Shown in pieces: positions 1 through 9,967 of a stretch of 64,000 nt of DNA. The position numbers were made by a program, and so were the translations under genes. Source of the DNA: Aphrocallistes beatrix (taxonomy: Eukaryota > Porifera > Hexactinellida > Sceptrulophora > Aphrocallistidae). How positions within the stretch are numbered: the stretch's first letter is position 1; each line of letters begins with the position of its first letter. The stretch covers positions 3,534,001 through 3,598,000 of the forward strand of contig OY725502.1 in assembly GCA_963281255.1 (NCBI GenBank). The letters are read 5' to 3'. A model generated the notes under the pieces. The model did no database searches and had not been told where the DNA came from. It saw only the letters and a list, made by a program, of their open reading frames with translations.

Positions 1-1740
1 CTGAGTTTTTACTAATGCTTTCTTTTGGGGATCATGAATTGAATGAAAAGCCTCATATGCTTGACCAATTTCGCGAAATACATGTTCAATGCCAAAGGAG
101 GATTGAGTAATGCGTTTAGCAGTATCCAAAAGTTTCGATTTAGCTTCTTTTTGCATATCATCTCTTTTCTTTATATCTTTCACAGTCGAATGAACTGAAT
201 ATGATTCAATCATCCATTTTTTATATTCAATGTATAAGACTGGAAGGTGTTCCCTGGATACGGAGTTTAAATAATTCTTAAGAAGTTCCCAAAATAAATA
301 AAATCCACATTTATCTTTGGATATACGAGTGCATTGTGTCAGTATACCTGAAAGTAAAATGGAAGGCTTGGATAAAAAATCTACTTGGGAAGACCTAGCT
401 TCCAATTGATCCTTTTCCAGATTACAGTAATACTCTTCAAATTTACTCATGCTACTGTTCACAAGTTGCTGTAAACACCTGTCAGCTTCAGCCCAATCTC
501 CGAACTTTTCTTGAAGCGGTAACAGTCGTCGCTTCAGTTCTCCTAAAGATTTTGCACTTGAAGAAACTTGATTAGTTATAGTACCAAAATCTTTACAGAT
601 AGAATCAATTGTTTTTTGATTTGATGAAATTTCTTCCCCCAATGTATCACATGATATTTTAAGTTCAGTCGCAATTTCGATACATTTTGTTAATGTTATT
701 AGTGGTTGTTTGTTATCATTTAGACACTGTGAAATCGAATTTTCTATTAATTCTAAGTTTTGACAGGTATTTTTTTTCTTCAGACCGATCGTCTTATTTT
801 TATCGTTCAATATATTGTAGAATGGTTCTTGAACGGGTGTTTTATTTGGCCTTCCTTTATAAATGAGAAAAATAACCTTAGCTTTGAAAGTATCATGAAT
901 TTCTACTAGATACTTGGCAACATCCTGGGTGAGCTCAGAAAATGGGACAAACACATACACAATAGTTGAAATTTCTCCAAGAAATTTCCGTTGTTTAGAG
1001 AATTTACAAGCATCTCCTCTAAGGTTAAGCATTATGTAAGGATGATTTATTATATTACTTTTCTTCCATTTCGCAAGGTACCAAGCAATCTCAACTGTCC
1101 CATTCAGGAAAAATCTTTCCTTTGAGTTACCATTGCTATCTTTATGGAAAAAGTAATCATGTTTCATTTTGAGAATTCGATTCAGGAATTCCGACTTTTG
1201 ACTGTTCTCACATTCACAAACCCGCATAAAAGAAACTATTGGGAGGGGTTCTTCAACAGCTGAGAAGGATTTTGTATTTTCGTCGTCGACATAACGGCTC
1301 AATATAAGAGTTTGAAAGGCGAAATGATTAAAAGTTACCTCATTAGAGTTGGAATCATATGTTATAAGAGGGAGAGAGAGTTTACATTTATAGACTTGTT
1401 TCACGAGGGTTTGGCGGAATATTGGGTGTGACTTTATGAATAGATACAAAAATACATCCATTGGATGGATTACTCCATCATCTTCATCTTCAACTAGGAA
1501 ACCGGAAAGAGGATTGTCATTCGCAGCGGCAGAAGCAGGTTTGTGGGATTGATTAACTGATGATAGGTTGGGGAGCTCTCTACTGGAAGTATCGAGTAAC
1601 ATGATCCTTCTTAACATAAAAGAAGGTATATCAGACAGACAAGGGGGAGATGAGCTAGAGGAATCAAGGGATAGAGCATCGAAGAGAGTTATTTCGTGTT
1701 CCTCGAGAGATATGTTCATTTTTTTTGAAAATTTCTTCAT
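1..1740 (-). CDS. VLIG/URGCP-type GTPase-like protein, 5' part (truncated by window edge)
   Basis: An open frame of about 580 codons starts at the ATG at 1738-1740, directly after an in-frame TAG, and is still open at base 1. A second in-frame ATG lies at 1717-1719. The protein has an acidic N-terminus, then a segment that reads like the very large inducible GTPase (VLIG/GVIN/URGCP) family: a 'HPMDVFLYLF' block, 'LPIVSFMRVCECENSQKSEF' near residues 166-184 at the place of the degenerate P-loop, 'GTVEIAWYL', and 'NLRGD' near 239-243. These follow the order known for vertebrate VLIG proteins. The rest is hydrophilic and helical. No intron is needed in the visible part, as is usual for the giant exon of VLIG genes. 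In vertebrates such proteins are cytosolic or nuclear large GTPases, several interferon-inducible; function here is unknown. Family recognition is from memory of motifs, and the GTPase core may be cut off. Confidence 0.72.
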   Translation of the reverse strand, partial: MKKFSKKMNISLEEHEITLFDALSLDSSSSSPPCLSDIPSFMLRRIMLLDTSSRELPNLSSVNQSHKPASAAANDNPLSGFLVEDEDDGVIHPMDVFLYLFIKSHPIFRQTLVKQVYKCKLSLPLITYDSNSNEVTFNHFAFQTLILSRYVDDENTKSFSAVEEPLPIVSFMRVCECENSQKSEFLNRILKMKHDYFFHKDSNGNSKERFFLNGTVEIAWYLAKWKKSNIINHPYIMLNLRGDACKFSKQRKFLGEISTIVYVFVPFSELTQDVAKYLVEIHDTFKAKVIFLIYKGRPNKTPVQEPFYNILNDKNKTIGLKKKNTCQNLELIENSISQCLNDNKQPLITLTKCIEIATELKISCDTLGEEISSNQKTIDSICKDFGTITNQVSSSAKSLGELKRRLLPLQEKFGDWAEADRCLQQLVNSSMSKFEEYYCNLEKDQLEARSSQVDFLSKPSILLSGILTQCTRISKDKCGFYLFWELLKNYLNSVSREHLPVLYIEYKKWMIESYSVHSTVKDIKKRDDMQKEAKSKLLDTAKRITQSSFGIEHVFREIGQAYEAFHSIHDPQKKALVKTQ

Positions 1741-1871
1741 CTATTTCAATAATATATTATAAATTCTAATAGATCTCAAAAAGCTTGAATAGAAAATAAG
1801 TTAGTGAACCATTTAGTTGTACAAAAGGTTTTTGAATACAAATTTAAAGATCAAATTTGAATGGGCAAGGC

Positions 1872-1982
1872 CAGGAGCGCCGAACTTTTCGGAATCTATG
1901 GGCAATTTTGGAGTTGGGGGGGAGCTTGTGAGGGTACCCGGAGGGCTGGGGGACTCGAGTCCCCCCGGGTTCGGCGCCTATG
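1872..1982. mobile_element. hAT-like MITE, copy 1 of the GGCGCCGAAC family
   Basis: The left end reads CAGGAGCGCCGAAC and the right end GTTCGGCGCCTATG, so the termini are imperfect inverted repeats. Flanking 8-mers are GGCAAGGC and GGCGTGGC, a degraded 8-bp target duplication. A second copy with an intact duplication lies at 7248-7383. It encodes nothing. The 8-bp duplication and CA/TG ends are typical of hAT elements. Confidence 0.75.
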
Positions 1983-2164
1983 GGCGTGGCTATCGATACC
2001 GATGGTTGGTGTGAATAAGGACCAACCGGGTCTTGTACCAAAATGTACGAAACACTTCATCTGAGCGGCCATTACTGCTTCTGGGAGGTGAATAACAAAA
2101 ATTAATTGTGTTTCTGATCGGTCGGTATTCGAATTTTTAATCGGTCCCATGTGGCTGCCAATAC

Positions 2165-2290
2165 CGAGGTATTAAAAACTACTATTCGCATGCGAATAAG
2201 CTACTATTTGCATATGCAAATAAATTACAATTATGGATCATATTCAAGGAAATGTCACAAAGATTTTGGACTCCCACAGAATGACATAGG
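2165..2290. repeat. Dispersed repeat with GCATGC palindromes, copy 1
   Basis: This block carries TATTCGCATGCGAATAAG followed by TTTGCATATGCAAATA and a unique-looking tail ending in GACATAGGCGTAGGCTC. The same order recurs at 3862-4050, where the palindromic part is expanded to several units. The palindromes could form hairpins; no function can be assigned. Confidence 0.7.
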
Positions 2291-2962
2291 CGTAGGCTCT
2301 AGGTAGGTATCCCCCGGTCCTTACAATTCGAAATATTTGGACCCCTCGGAACCAATATTTCAAAGTTATACTGAAATATATGGACCACTCTTAAATGATC
2401 GGTCTCCCTTAAGTGCGAGTATGGAGATCATGATCCTTGAGTACGTAGATAATGATTGTAGCATATATTTGAGGATTGTTGGAAGTTATTTGAAAAATTA
2501 GGTTCTTATCTGCGTATAATAACCTAATCTCACGATTTCGTGACCTCAGGTTGATAGCCCTGTACATGGTAGTACAGTACGTACAAGGTTTTATCTATGA
2601 TGTTAAATTGGGGGGGAAGCTTCCCCCTGCAGATAGAACCCTGACGTATCCAATAGAGTACTACGTATCAAGAAATACAGTAAAATCAGCAAATGTATGG
2701 GACATAGCTATGCTATTGAATTTCCTGAATCAGGGCTGGGGTTGGTTAACCGATTTTAGGGCTCGGTTATTTTGGTTTCCTCTAGGGCGGTTAACCGGAT
2801 AACCGATGTCAATATTAATTGGTTGAAATATGGATTTTTAGACTAATATTTAACCTGCTAGTGATTAATTTGATAATTGTCAGTTGTCTCGAAATATACT
2901 ATATGATTAAAAATAGAAATTATAATATATTATTAATTTTTTAGAAGTAATATTCATGAATC

Positions 2963-3215
2963 TCATGTAATTACACATGTACATGTAATTACACATGTAA
3001 TTACACATGTAATTACACATGTAATTACACATGTAATTACACATGTAATTACACGTGTAATTACACATGTAATTACACATGTAATTACACATGTAATTAC
3101 ACATGTAATTACACGTGTAGTTACACATGTAATTACACGTGTAATTACACATGTAATTACACGTGTAATTACATGTGTAATTTCACATGTAGTTTCACAT
3201 GTAATTGCACATAAT
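2963..3215. repeat. 12-bp minisatellite, unit ACATGTAATTAC
   Basis: About twenty tandem copies of a 12-base unit ACATGTAATTAC, with scattered variants (ACGTGT, TAGTTAC). Each unit contains two short palindromes, ACATGT and TAATTA, so any stretch can fold on itself. The array is open in a minus-strand frame as a 'CNYM' repeat, which is a composition effect and not a gene. Confidence 0.9.
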
Positions 3216-3861
3216 TCCGAATATTTTATTTCCGCAACTGTATGATAAATTATTTATTTATTTATGTATACAATATATCGTACATAAAGTGAATAGATCT
3301 CAAAAATATGCTGGAAACTAGTTTCAACGGTTGATCTAGGGTTTTTACGGGTGTTACTTCTGCATATCGCCTTTTCGAAACTGTATGATAAATTCACATT
3401 TTGAAAAGTCCAGAGAACATGTCCAGTGACGATTTTCCTGCCCCGAATTAGAACTGCTCCAAAGTTCAATTACACGTACGATACTTAATAATGATAATTG
3501 TAAATTGTGTCACATAGTTGCCACACTATTGCAAAGAGTTATGAATCAAATTGACCTTTTCACTAAAAAGACAACCAAAAAGACGTGTCAGTCCTATCAG
3601 GTATCATAATTTCAGCAGATATTATTATGTATGATAGTACCTGAAAATTCCAGGCATTTTCAATCAGTTATTAAGCATGCTGCCTGAAATTTTCAGATAT
3701 TTTACTTATCAAGATTTGACGTTTTAATTAATTGTAAAACGTATGTGAATTATTGATTGTTTTGCAGTCGGCAATCAAAACAAGATTAGTCAAAAGTGGG
3801 ATATAACTCTTCACTTTCCATCGCAATCGCTGCGTTCCACCAACAGAATCTACTAGAATTA

Positions 3862-4050
3862 TGAGGTATTAAAAACTACTATTCGCATGCGAATAAGCTA
3901 CTTATTCGCATGCAAACAAGTTACTATTCGCATGCGAACAAGTTACTACTAGTATTTGCATATGCGAATAAATTACAATTATGGATCATATTCAAGGAAA
4001 TGTCACAAAAATTTTCTCCTCCCACAGAATGACATAGGCGTAGGCTCCGG
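3862..4050. repeat. Dispersed repeat with GCATGC palindromes, copy 2
   Basis: Direct copy of the block at 2165-2290 with the palindromic head expanded: three or four TTCGCATGCGAA-like units spaced by 'AAGTTACTA', then the same tail ending GACATAGGCGTAGGCTC. Confidence 0.7.
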
Positions 4051-5194
4051 TCGGGTTGGAAGGGCCTTTGCCTTACATGAATTAGCCGAAGGCTATTACC
4101 TTCATTAGCTATGATACGATTTGTCCAAAATGGCCATACCAATCCTGAGTCCTTGCCCAAAGACCCTACCAATCCTCACCCCGAGAATACGGTCCTGACG
4201 TAATCATGACTAGAGTCACTATTAGTCACAGAGAGCATTTGTTTACTGTACTAATGACAACTGAAAAGCCTTCCATACACGTCACCCATTCCGTTCATGG
4301 CGGGACATCCCGATTTTACAATATTATATTGAACAAATTTTTATAGCGGTCACCTGTACATTGCATCCACTTAAAAATTGTCCCGTGGTCGACTTTCCTA
4401 TTACAATTGACCTTTGTATAATGATGGTCCATATATTTTCGAGGATAACACTGAAATATTAGTTCCGAATGGGGTCCAAATATAACGAAATATATGGACC
4501 TGGGGAACCATTATGGGGGTGTCGATTTTTCGTGTAACAGTTCCTTGAATCTGATTTGTAATTGTTGCTTATTCGCATGCGAATATTAATTTCAATATAT
4601 GCAATACCTCTAAAGAATGGTGAGGTCCTGAAATAGATTGTCTATCTAGACAGTCCATAGTCCCAAGTTTGAGTGGGCCCAATGCGGGTCAACCTAGTAA
4701 CTAATTGCCATAGTCACCTAGATTTTGATATGTGGCTAAGCTCTGATATTATTTCCAAAACATGGCACCTATGTACTTGTATATTAAGCATTATTGATAT
4801 GAGTTACTAGGGGATCATAACCATGCTCTAAAGTAAAATCTTTTTTTACAAATGACAGATCATAAAAACAAATAAATAATTTGAGGTGAGTAAATGAATT
4901 CATCAGTTTATGACATCTGATTCATGTGCTTGCGAGAGATGCAGATTTCAGAGTGAATGCGGGTTTTGTTATACCTAATGCCGGTCAGCGAGTTTCGATC
5001 CTCAAGTGCGGATCACTTGGGACTTATTCAGTTCATATGAGAGATCACTAACCTAAAGAACATGGGAAACAGGAATTTTATCGAACCTAGAAAAAAACTG
5101 TCATATCTAGATTTCCCCATTATATCCCCTAACACACGGGATAGGAGTATGCTTCCAACTATTCCTGGATGAAGATAAAATAGTAGTTCATGTT

Positions 5195-5370
5195 GTCCCC
5201 ATCAGAGCATTAAAGGAGCTCCCCCCTCCCACTCCCCAAAGAGAGAAAGGCGCTCCAAGTTGGAGCGCTCTCCTTTAAAACCCGCCAATGACATGGGGTC
5301 CATTCTATTTATAGCAGGGACCCCACATTTCTAAGGTTTCCCCGCCCAAATGACTTAATCGGAAATGAGT
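5195..5370. repeat. Dispersed repeat with 'CTATTTATAG' core; contains a GC-rich hairpin
   Basis: Contains the stem GCGCTCCAA / TTGGAGCGC (5250-5268) and then a segment with TTCTATTTATAG, a GACCCCA block, TTTCCCCGCCCAAA and GGAAATGA. The same order of motifs occurs at about 29380-29530, 34000-34130 and, inverted, 59352-59480. Nature of the element unknown. Confidence 0.55.
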
Positions 5371-5609
5371 TAGCAAAATTCATAGTACATTGATGTTAAA
5401 TAAGTTCAATAGAACATTTTTCTAAAAATTGCTTACCGTTTTTCCATTAACTCAACCCTCACGAACAAACAGTGAAGATTCCTGTATTATTTAATATCTT
5501 AAAATACTATACACGTATACAACACATAGAGCTATCAACAAATAATACAAAATTTACTGAAAAAAGAGTAATAATCAGTATAATTATGGTGGTTGATTTC
5601 TCATCTTAT

Positions 5610-6776
5610 TTAAACTTGGTTAGATAGGAGGTGGTGGTTAAGATCGGGTGTGTATCTGGTACGAACCATTCCAAATCGATACCTCAACTTCTCTCGAAGT
5701 ATTCCACCGAAAAATAAAATAGTACCCAATACATACTCACATCCAATCAAAATAGCTGAAATCAATAACAGAACTGAAATGATGTATCCCAAAATTTCAT
5801 GACTGAGTCGGAGTACATCGAATTGCTGCTGAGTAGAGAGTAGTGGCTGGTAGTATGGAGTGCCATAGAGAAGGTTGAATAAACAAGGCCCATAGTAGAT
5901 ACCAGTTGCAATGAGGAAAAAATATTCTCCGAGAAACTCACTAATAATCCAGCAAGCCACAACGATTCCCATGCAACTCATAATGACAGAAAACTGGATA
6001 CGACTGATCACAGATCTCCTGACAATCCAATCCCTTCCATCTCTGATTCTAAGTTCAATCGTCCGCCATTTTAACGTCTGATAGAATATGCGAATGTATC
6101 TCACCCAAATACAGAAGTAGGTAAGCGCTATTATAGGTTTAATCAGCTTGTAAATGAGAATTAATTGAGGAACCGAGCCTGTAATGATAAGTAGAGATCC
6201 AATCAGGAATGTTACCACGAGAAATATCCGTATAAAACGATAGGGATTCTTGTTAATATCGTGGTAGGTGACATGGAGATACTTCAGAAGACAGATACTA
6301 AGTGCCAAAGAGAAAATAAATCCAAATTGTCCAATGGACATTATAACGGACTTGATCGGATTTTGATTTATTAAACGAATGCCGGCAAGAAAGGAATGTG
6401 TTAACTCACTGGTACAGTTGGAACCTTCGTCATTTTTTTTGTGAAAAATATGTTTAAAATTATTCGAGTCACCAATAATTAAGGCACTGGCTAATCCATA
6501 TATTAGTATGGACATAAATTCATTAACATTAGTCAGTAGCAAGAAAACATACTTGATTATTTCAGACTTATAATGCAATGCCTCTTCAAAGAAATTCTCA
6601 AAAGGGTCCGAATTTATTTTCTCAACGCAGGCACGGTACAAATGAAAGAAATGCCTAAGTCTCTTGACAAAGAAGACATCCCAAATAATGGATAGTAGCA
6701 TAATAAACAGGATAGCTGACAATATCGCCAGACACTGGAGTAGTAGATATTTGTCTTGAAAATGGCTGAAAGGCAT
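5610..6776 (-). CDS. Seven-helix membrane protein, family B, copy 1 (orphan receptor-like)
   Basis: Intronless 388-residue protein from an ATG at 6774-6776. About seven hydrophobic segments are visible: roughly 13-33, 75-101, 147-167, 182-204, 210-230, 260-281 and 327-356. A basic, Arg-rich stretch between the fifth and sixth (about 226-260, 'RIRDGRDWIVRRSVISR') and the basic C-tail ('REKLRYRFGMVRTRY') are predicted cytoplasmic by the positive-inside rule. The loop between helices 2 and 3 carries an N-C-T glycosylation sequon at 120-122 that is also present in the divergent paralogue at 7814-8977, supporting an exofacial position. I do not recognise a named family. The helix 5-6 loop and tail align by eye with the family A 7TM proteins of the main array. 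Role: possible receptor, by inference only. Confidence 0.85.
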   Translation of the reverse strand: MPFSHFQDKYLLLQCLAILSAILFIMLLSIIWDVFFVKRLRHFFHLYRACVEKINSDPFENFFEEALHYKSEIIKYVFLLLTNVNEFMSILIYGLASALIIGDSNNFKHIFHKKNDEGSNCTSELTHSFLAGIRLINQNPIKSVIMSIGQFGFIFSLALSICLLKYLHVTYHDINKNPYRFIRIFLVVTFLIGSLLIITGSVPQLILIYKLIKPIIALTYFCIWVRYIRIFYQTLKWRTIELRIRDGRDWIVRRSVISRIQFSVIMSCMGIVVACWIISEFLGEYFFLIATGIYYGPCLFNLLYGTPYYQPLLSTQQQFDVLRLSHEILGYIISVLLLISAILIGCEYVLGTILFFGGILREKLRYRFGMVRTRYTPDLNHHLLSNQV

Positions 6777-7813
6777 TCTTCCCTTTAATTATATCTGTAT
6801 TCATTTTCGTTTCAATTCAATACTATATATACTATATTCATGCTGAGTAATAATCAAAGTTAACACAGTTAGGATAATCTATATATATCCATTAGCTGTA
6901 TTATATGAAACTTCTTTGCTATTATGTAATAGAGGTAAAATCCTTCAATCATTGCAAATGATTTTTTAGAATAGATAACATCCTATGGGAAGAATTTTTA
7001 AATTGATTCGTCAGCTCAGTTTAGGATTAGGCCTTCCAAAGACTGGACTCGTGGTATAAAAGTTCTTCACGATGACGCCAGGTCACATAAAACAGTAGCT
7101 GTGAGGGAAAAACTAAAAGATATAGATGTGGAGGAGATATTACTCCTTCCACATTCACCGGATGAGATCTAAACTAAAAGATCATCGAACTGCCATGTTT
7201 TTGAGTATAGGACTGGTCTCGGATGGTCAATTGACCAATACCGGAGCCAGGGGCGCCGAACTTTCGAAATCTAAGGATAATTTTGGCGTTCTAGGGGGGG
7301 CTCAACCCTAAAATTTGTATTGCGTCTATGGGCCATCTTCGATTCCAGGATGGGCTTGAGCTCCCCCAGGTTCGGCGCCTATGACCGGAGCATCTACTCA
7401 AAGGAGAATTCAAAAAGACGTGTGAGAATTGAATTTCCCCTCTTGAATTCAGTTAGATATAACGTAAAGGGGATTAATTCGAACATTCGTAGCAAATTTT
7501 AGGAATTTATCACTACTATAACCAGTTTAATCGAAAGTGATTAGTATTAATTGAAAGACCCTGTAATACTTGTATATTTGATCAAACGTCAGCTTTTCAT
7601 GCTTAAAAGAATGTACTTAAGTAATGCCATAATTGCTCATGCTGATAATGATGAATGATTATGTAACTTTATATATACCTACATGTGTAAGCTGATCTTA
7701 AAAAAAGATGAGTATAGAGATTTATTTTAGATAAATAGATACAAGTATTTAGGATTAATTAATAATATTAAACAAACTTAAACTTGCTATACAGAACTGG
7801 TGTGAGACGAAGG
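6777..7813. other. Intergenic region between divergent family B genes
   Basis: Divergent promoter region for the two family B genes. Bases 6777-7030 form the 5' flank of the left gene and recur near 9290-9560. A hAT MITE sits at 7248-7383. No further gene seen. Confidence 0.6.
7248..7383. mobile_element. hAT-like MITE, copy 2, with perfect 8-bp target duplication
   Basis: Ends CAGGGGCGCCGAAC and GTTCGGCGCCTATG, flanked on both sides by ACCGGAGC (7240-7247 and 7384-7391). The perfect 8-bp duplication fixes the termini and assigns the element to the hAT superfamily by target-site length. It lies between the divergent family B genes. No coding capacity. Confidence 0.88.
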
Positions 7814-8977
7814 ATGTTCAATTTCTTGAATAATAAACTTTCGATAGATTATAATACATTAATTCCGCCTTCTTCGCTTGGCCTTCTTTTGTCCATAATT
7901 TGGGATGTGTACTTTGTGAAGAAAATCAAATATTACACAAGGTTGTATCGTGCATGTGTTGAGAAGGGAAAATCAGATCCATTTGACAATTACTCGATTG
8001 CAGCACTTCATCATAAATCTGAAATTATTAAATATGCCTCTTTGCTCATCAGTAATATCACTGAATCTTCTTCTTTTATAATAATTGGGATATCAGGCTC
8101 AATTATCGGTAGCAAAACCAACTCCTACGAAAAGAAACTATTCACGAATGAAGTTATAAGCCATAACTGTACTAATGACTTGATTTTCTACCATTCATTT
8201 GAAGTCAATTTAATATCTGGGAATCCAATATATTCTGCTTTATTAGCTATCGGGAGGGTAGGGATTATTTTATCGATGGCTTTAGGAATCTGTCTTCTGA
8301 AATATCTTCACGTCACCTACCATAGTATTGATAACAGTCCATATCGATTCATAAAACTATTTCTCGTGGCAACATGCGTCATAGGAGTATTACTTGTTAT
8401 TATAGGATCTGTTCCTCAGTTGATAATCCTAAGTAAACTCATCAGACCTGTTATAACACTGATCTACTTTGGTATTTGGGTGAAATACAGTCGCATATTC
8501 TACCGAACGTTAAAATGGCGGACAATTGAGTTTAGAATTAGAGATGGGAGAGATTGGATTATAAGGAGGTCTGTAATAAGTCGTTATCAGTTTCTACTGT
8601 TTATGGGTATTTTGATATTTTCAGGTGGACTGGAGATCATAACTATTTTTTTAGAAGAATATTTTTTTCTCTTTGCCACAGGTGTTTATTATGGTCCCTG
8701 TGTTTTCAATTATCTGTATGGTACCCCTTATTACCAGCCACTAGTGTCTACACAGCAACAAATACATGTATTCCAACTCTGTCATAACACCATGCTTTAT
8801 CTGAAATATATCTTAACAATTATTTCAACTGTGTTAATCGCATCAGAATATGTATTGGGTACTATTTTATTCTTCGGTGGAATACTTCGAGAGAAGTTGA
8901 GGTATCGATTTGGATTGGTCCGTACCAGATACACACCTGAACTTAACCATTACCTCCTATCTGATCAAGTCAATTAA
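7814..8977 (+). CDS. Seven-helix membrane protein, family B, copy 2 (orphan receptor-like)
   Basis: Single-exon gene. The longest frame begins at a TTG at 7784, but the first ATG (7814) gives 387 residues, matching the 388 of its paralogue, so I use it. It shares 'LLSIIWDV.FVK', 'LYRACVEK', 'HKSEIIKY', 'LLKYLHVTYH', 'RTIE.RIRDGRDWI.RRSVISR', 'YYGPC.FN..YGTPYYQPL.STQQQ' and the C-terminal 'GGILREKLRYRFG.VRTRYTP' with the gene at 5610-6776. The sequon N-C-T in the helix 2-3 loop is kept. Divergence is concentrated at the N-terminus and in that loop. The two genes are head to head about 1 kb apart, so they arose by inverted duplication or were later inverted. Molecular role unknown. Confidence 0.85.
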   Translation: MFNFLNNKLSIDYNTLIPPSSLGLLLSIIWDVYFVKKIKYYTRLYRACVEKGKSDPFDNYSIAALHHKSEIIKYASLLISNITESSSFIIIGISGSIIGSKTNSYEKKLFTNEVISHNCTNDLIFYHSFEVNLISGNPIYSALLAIGRVGIILSMALGICLLKYLHVTYHSIDNSPYRFIKLFLVATCVIGVLLVIIGSVPQLIILSKLIRPVITLIYFGIWVKYSRIFYRTLKWRTIEFRIRDGRDWIIRRSVISRYQFLLFMGILIFSGGLEIITIFLEEYFFLFATGVYYGPCVFNYLYGTPYYQPLVSTQQQIHVFQLCHNTMLYLKYILTIISTVLIASEYVLGTILFFGGILREKLRYRFGLVRTRYTPELNHYLLSDQVN

Positions 8978-9967
8978 GATGTAACTTTGGTGTATCGCCA
9001 ATACTTGCTTTTTCATTTTTAAATGGAATGGGATGATATGATTTGATAAAAATTTGACTTGAGGTATACCTTCACAAAAACCCTTCCATTTAGATGTTTA
9101 ATTGTTTTTTTATTTGTTGCTTGTATCCCAATTAAAAATATTTTACTTCCTAATAAAGTTTTGCCTTTAGTCTTGGGGGTTTTATGGCAGCGGCAATTGC
9201 CGGGGGTGATTTCTGCTCTACCGGTGTGGATATTGAGATGAATTAATTTTTTTACTATAGGGATAAATTGCTGAGAGGCATTCTTCATTTTGTTATATCT
9301 GTACTCATTTTGGTTTCAATTTAAAATTATATACACTATATTTAGGATTAGTAATAACTAATATTAACACATACTTAGTAGTTAGGATAATTTATATATA
9401 GCCATGAGCTGTATTACGCAAAAGGAACTTCTTCGATATTATGTAATAAGGTAAGAATGATTAGATATCCCAAAATCCTTCATCATTGCAAATCTTTACT
9501 TAGAATAAAAAATCCTATCGGAATAATTTTTAAATTGATTAGTCAGCTTAGTTCAGGATTCTTTAAATCATACCTTTTATATATGTGTTATTCTTCGTTG
9601 AAGAGTGAGATCCACAAGTCATAATTCTATATCTACTACTACAATGTACTATGGTATTGGAAAGTCCGATAATTAATGAGGATTAAATTTATATAGCTTT
9701 TTTAATAACAAAAATCTGTTTTTTTCTTATATATCTATATACTATATGCCTCTTAACGGGGATACCATAATATCTTATTAAGCAAATTTCAAGCGTTCCA
9801 CGCAGAATTTTGGCATAAAACCGTGATTATCTTACTATATGCCCCCATCTATAGCTAATGAGTATGCAACACAGTAGAAACCAAAATAAAACAATAATAA
9901 AGTCATTTAATAATCACACGATATTGGTACTGTAGAGTCAGAAAAATATTCGAAACAGGCCTATTAA
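8978..9967. other. Intergenic region with a family B relic
   Basis: No intact gene. Bases about 9260-9560 copy the 5' flank of the family B gene at 5610-6776 (see pseudogene entry). The stretch 9019-9260 matches nothing else I recognise in the window. Confidence 0.55.
9260..9560 (-). pseudogene. 5' relic of a third family B gene
   Basis: The segment closely follows 6770-7030 base by base (start region AGGCATTCTTC, then the same upstream sequence through TTTTTAAATTGATT.GTCAGCT). An ATG equivalent to the start of the 388-residue gene is present, but the frame stops after eight codons and the coding body is missing. It is therefore a promoter plus start-codon remnant of a lost copy, downstream of the gene at 7814-8977 and on the other strand. 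Confidence 0.7.

Larger units (their letters stand above)
1741..5609. other. Gene-free, repeat-rich interval
   Basis: No convincing coding frame lies here. The interval holds a hAT-like MITE (1872-1982), a block near 2165-2290 that recurs at 3862-4050, a 12-bp minisatellite (2963-3215), two opposed copies of a segment with ATATATGGACC-type motifs (about 2325-2400 and 4425-4515), and a block near 5195-5370 that recurs elsewhere. Short open frames here are chance or repeat-derived. Confidence 0.7.

Noticed and set aside
2907..3152. Minus-strand open frame of CNYM repeats
   Set aside because: Pure translation of the 12-bp minisatellite; no gene structure.
2963..3215. CRISPR-like array
   Set aside because: Units are contiguous 12-mers without spacers, and the window is eukaryotic.
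7784..7813. N-terminal extension of family B copy 2 from a TTG
   Set aside because: Nuclear genes rarely start at TTG; the ATG at 7814 gives the length of the paralogue.
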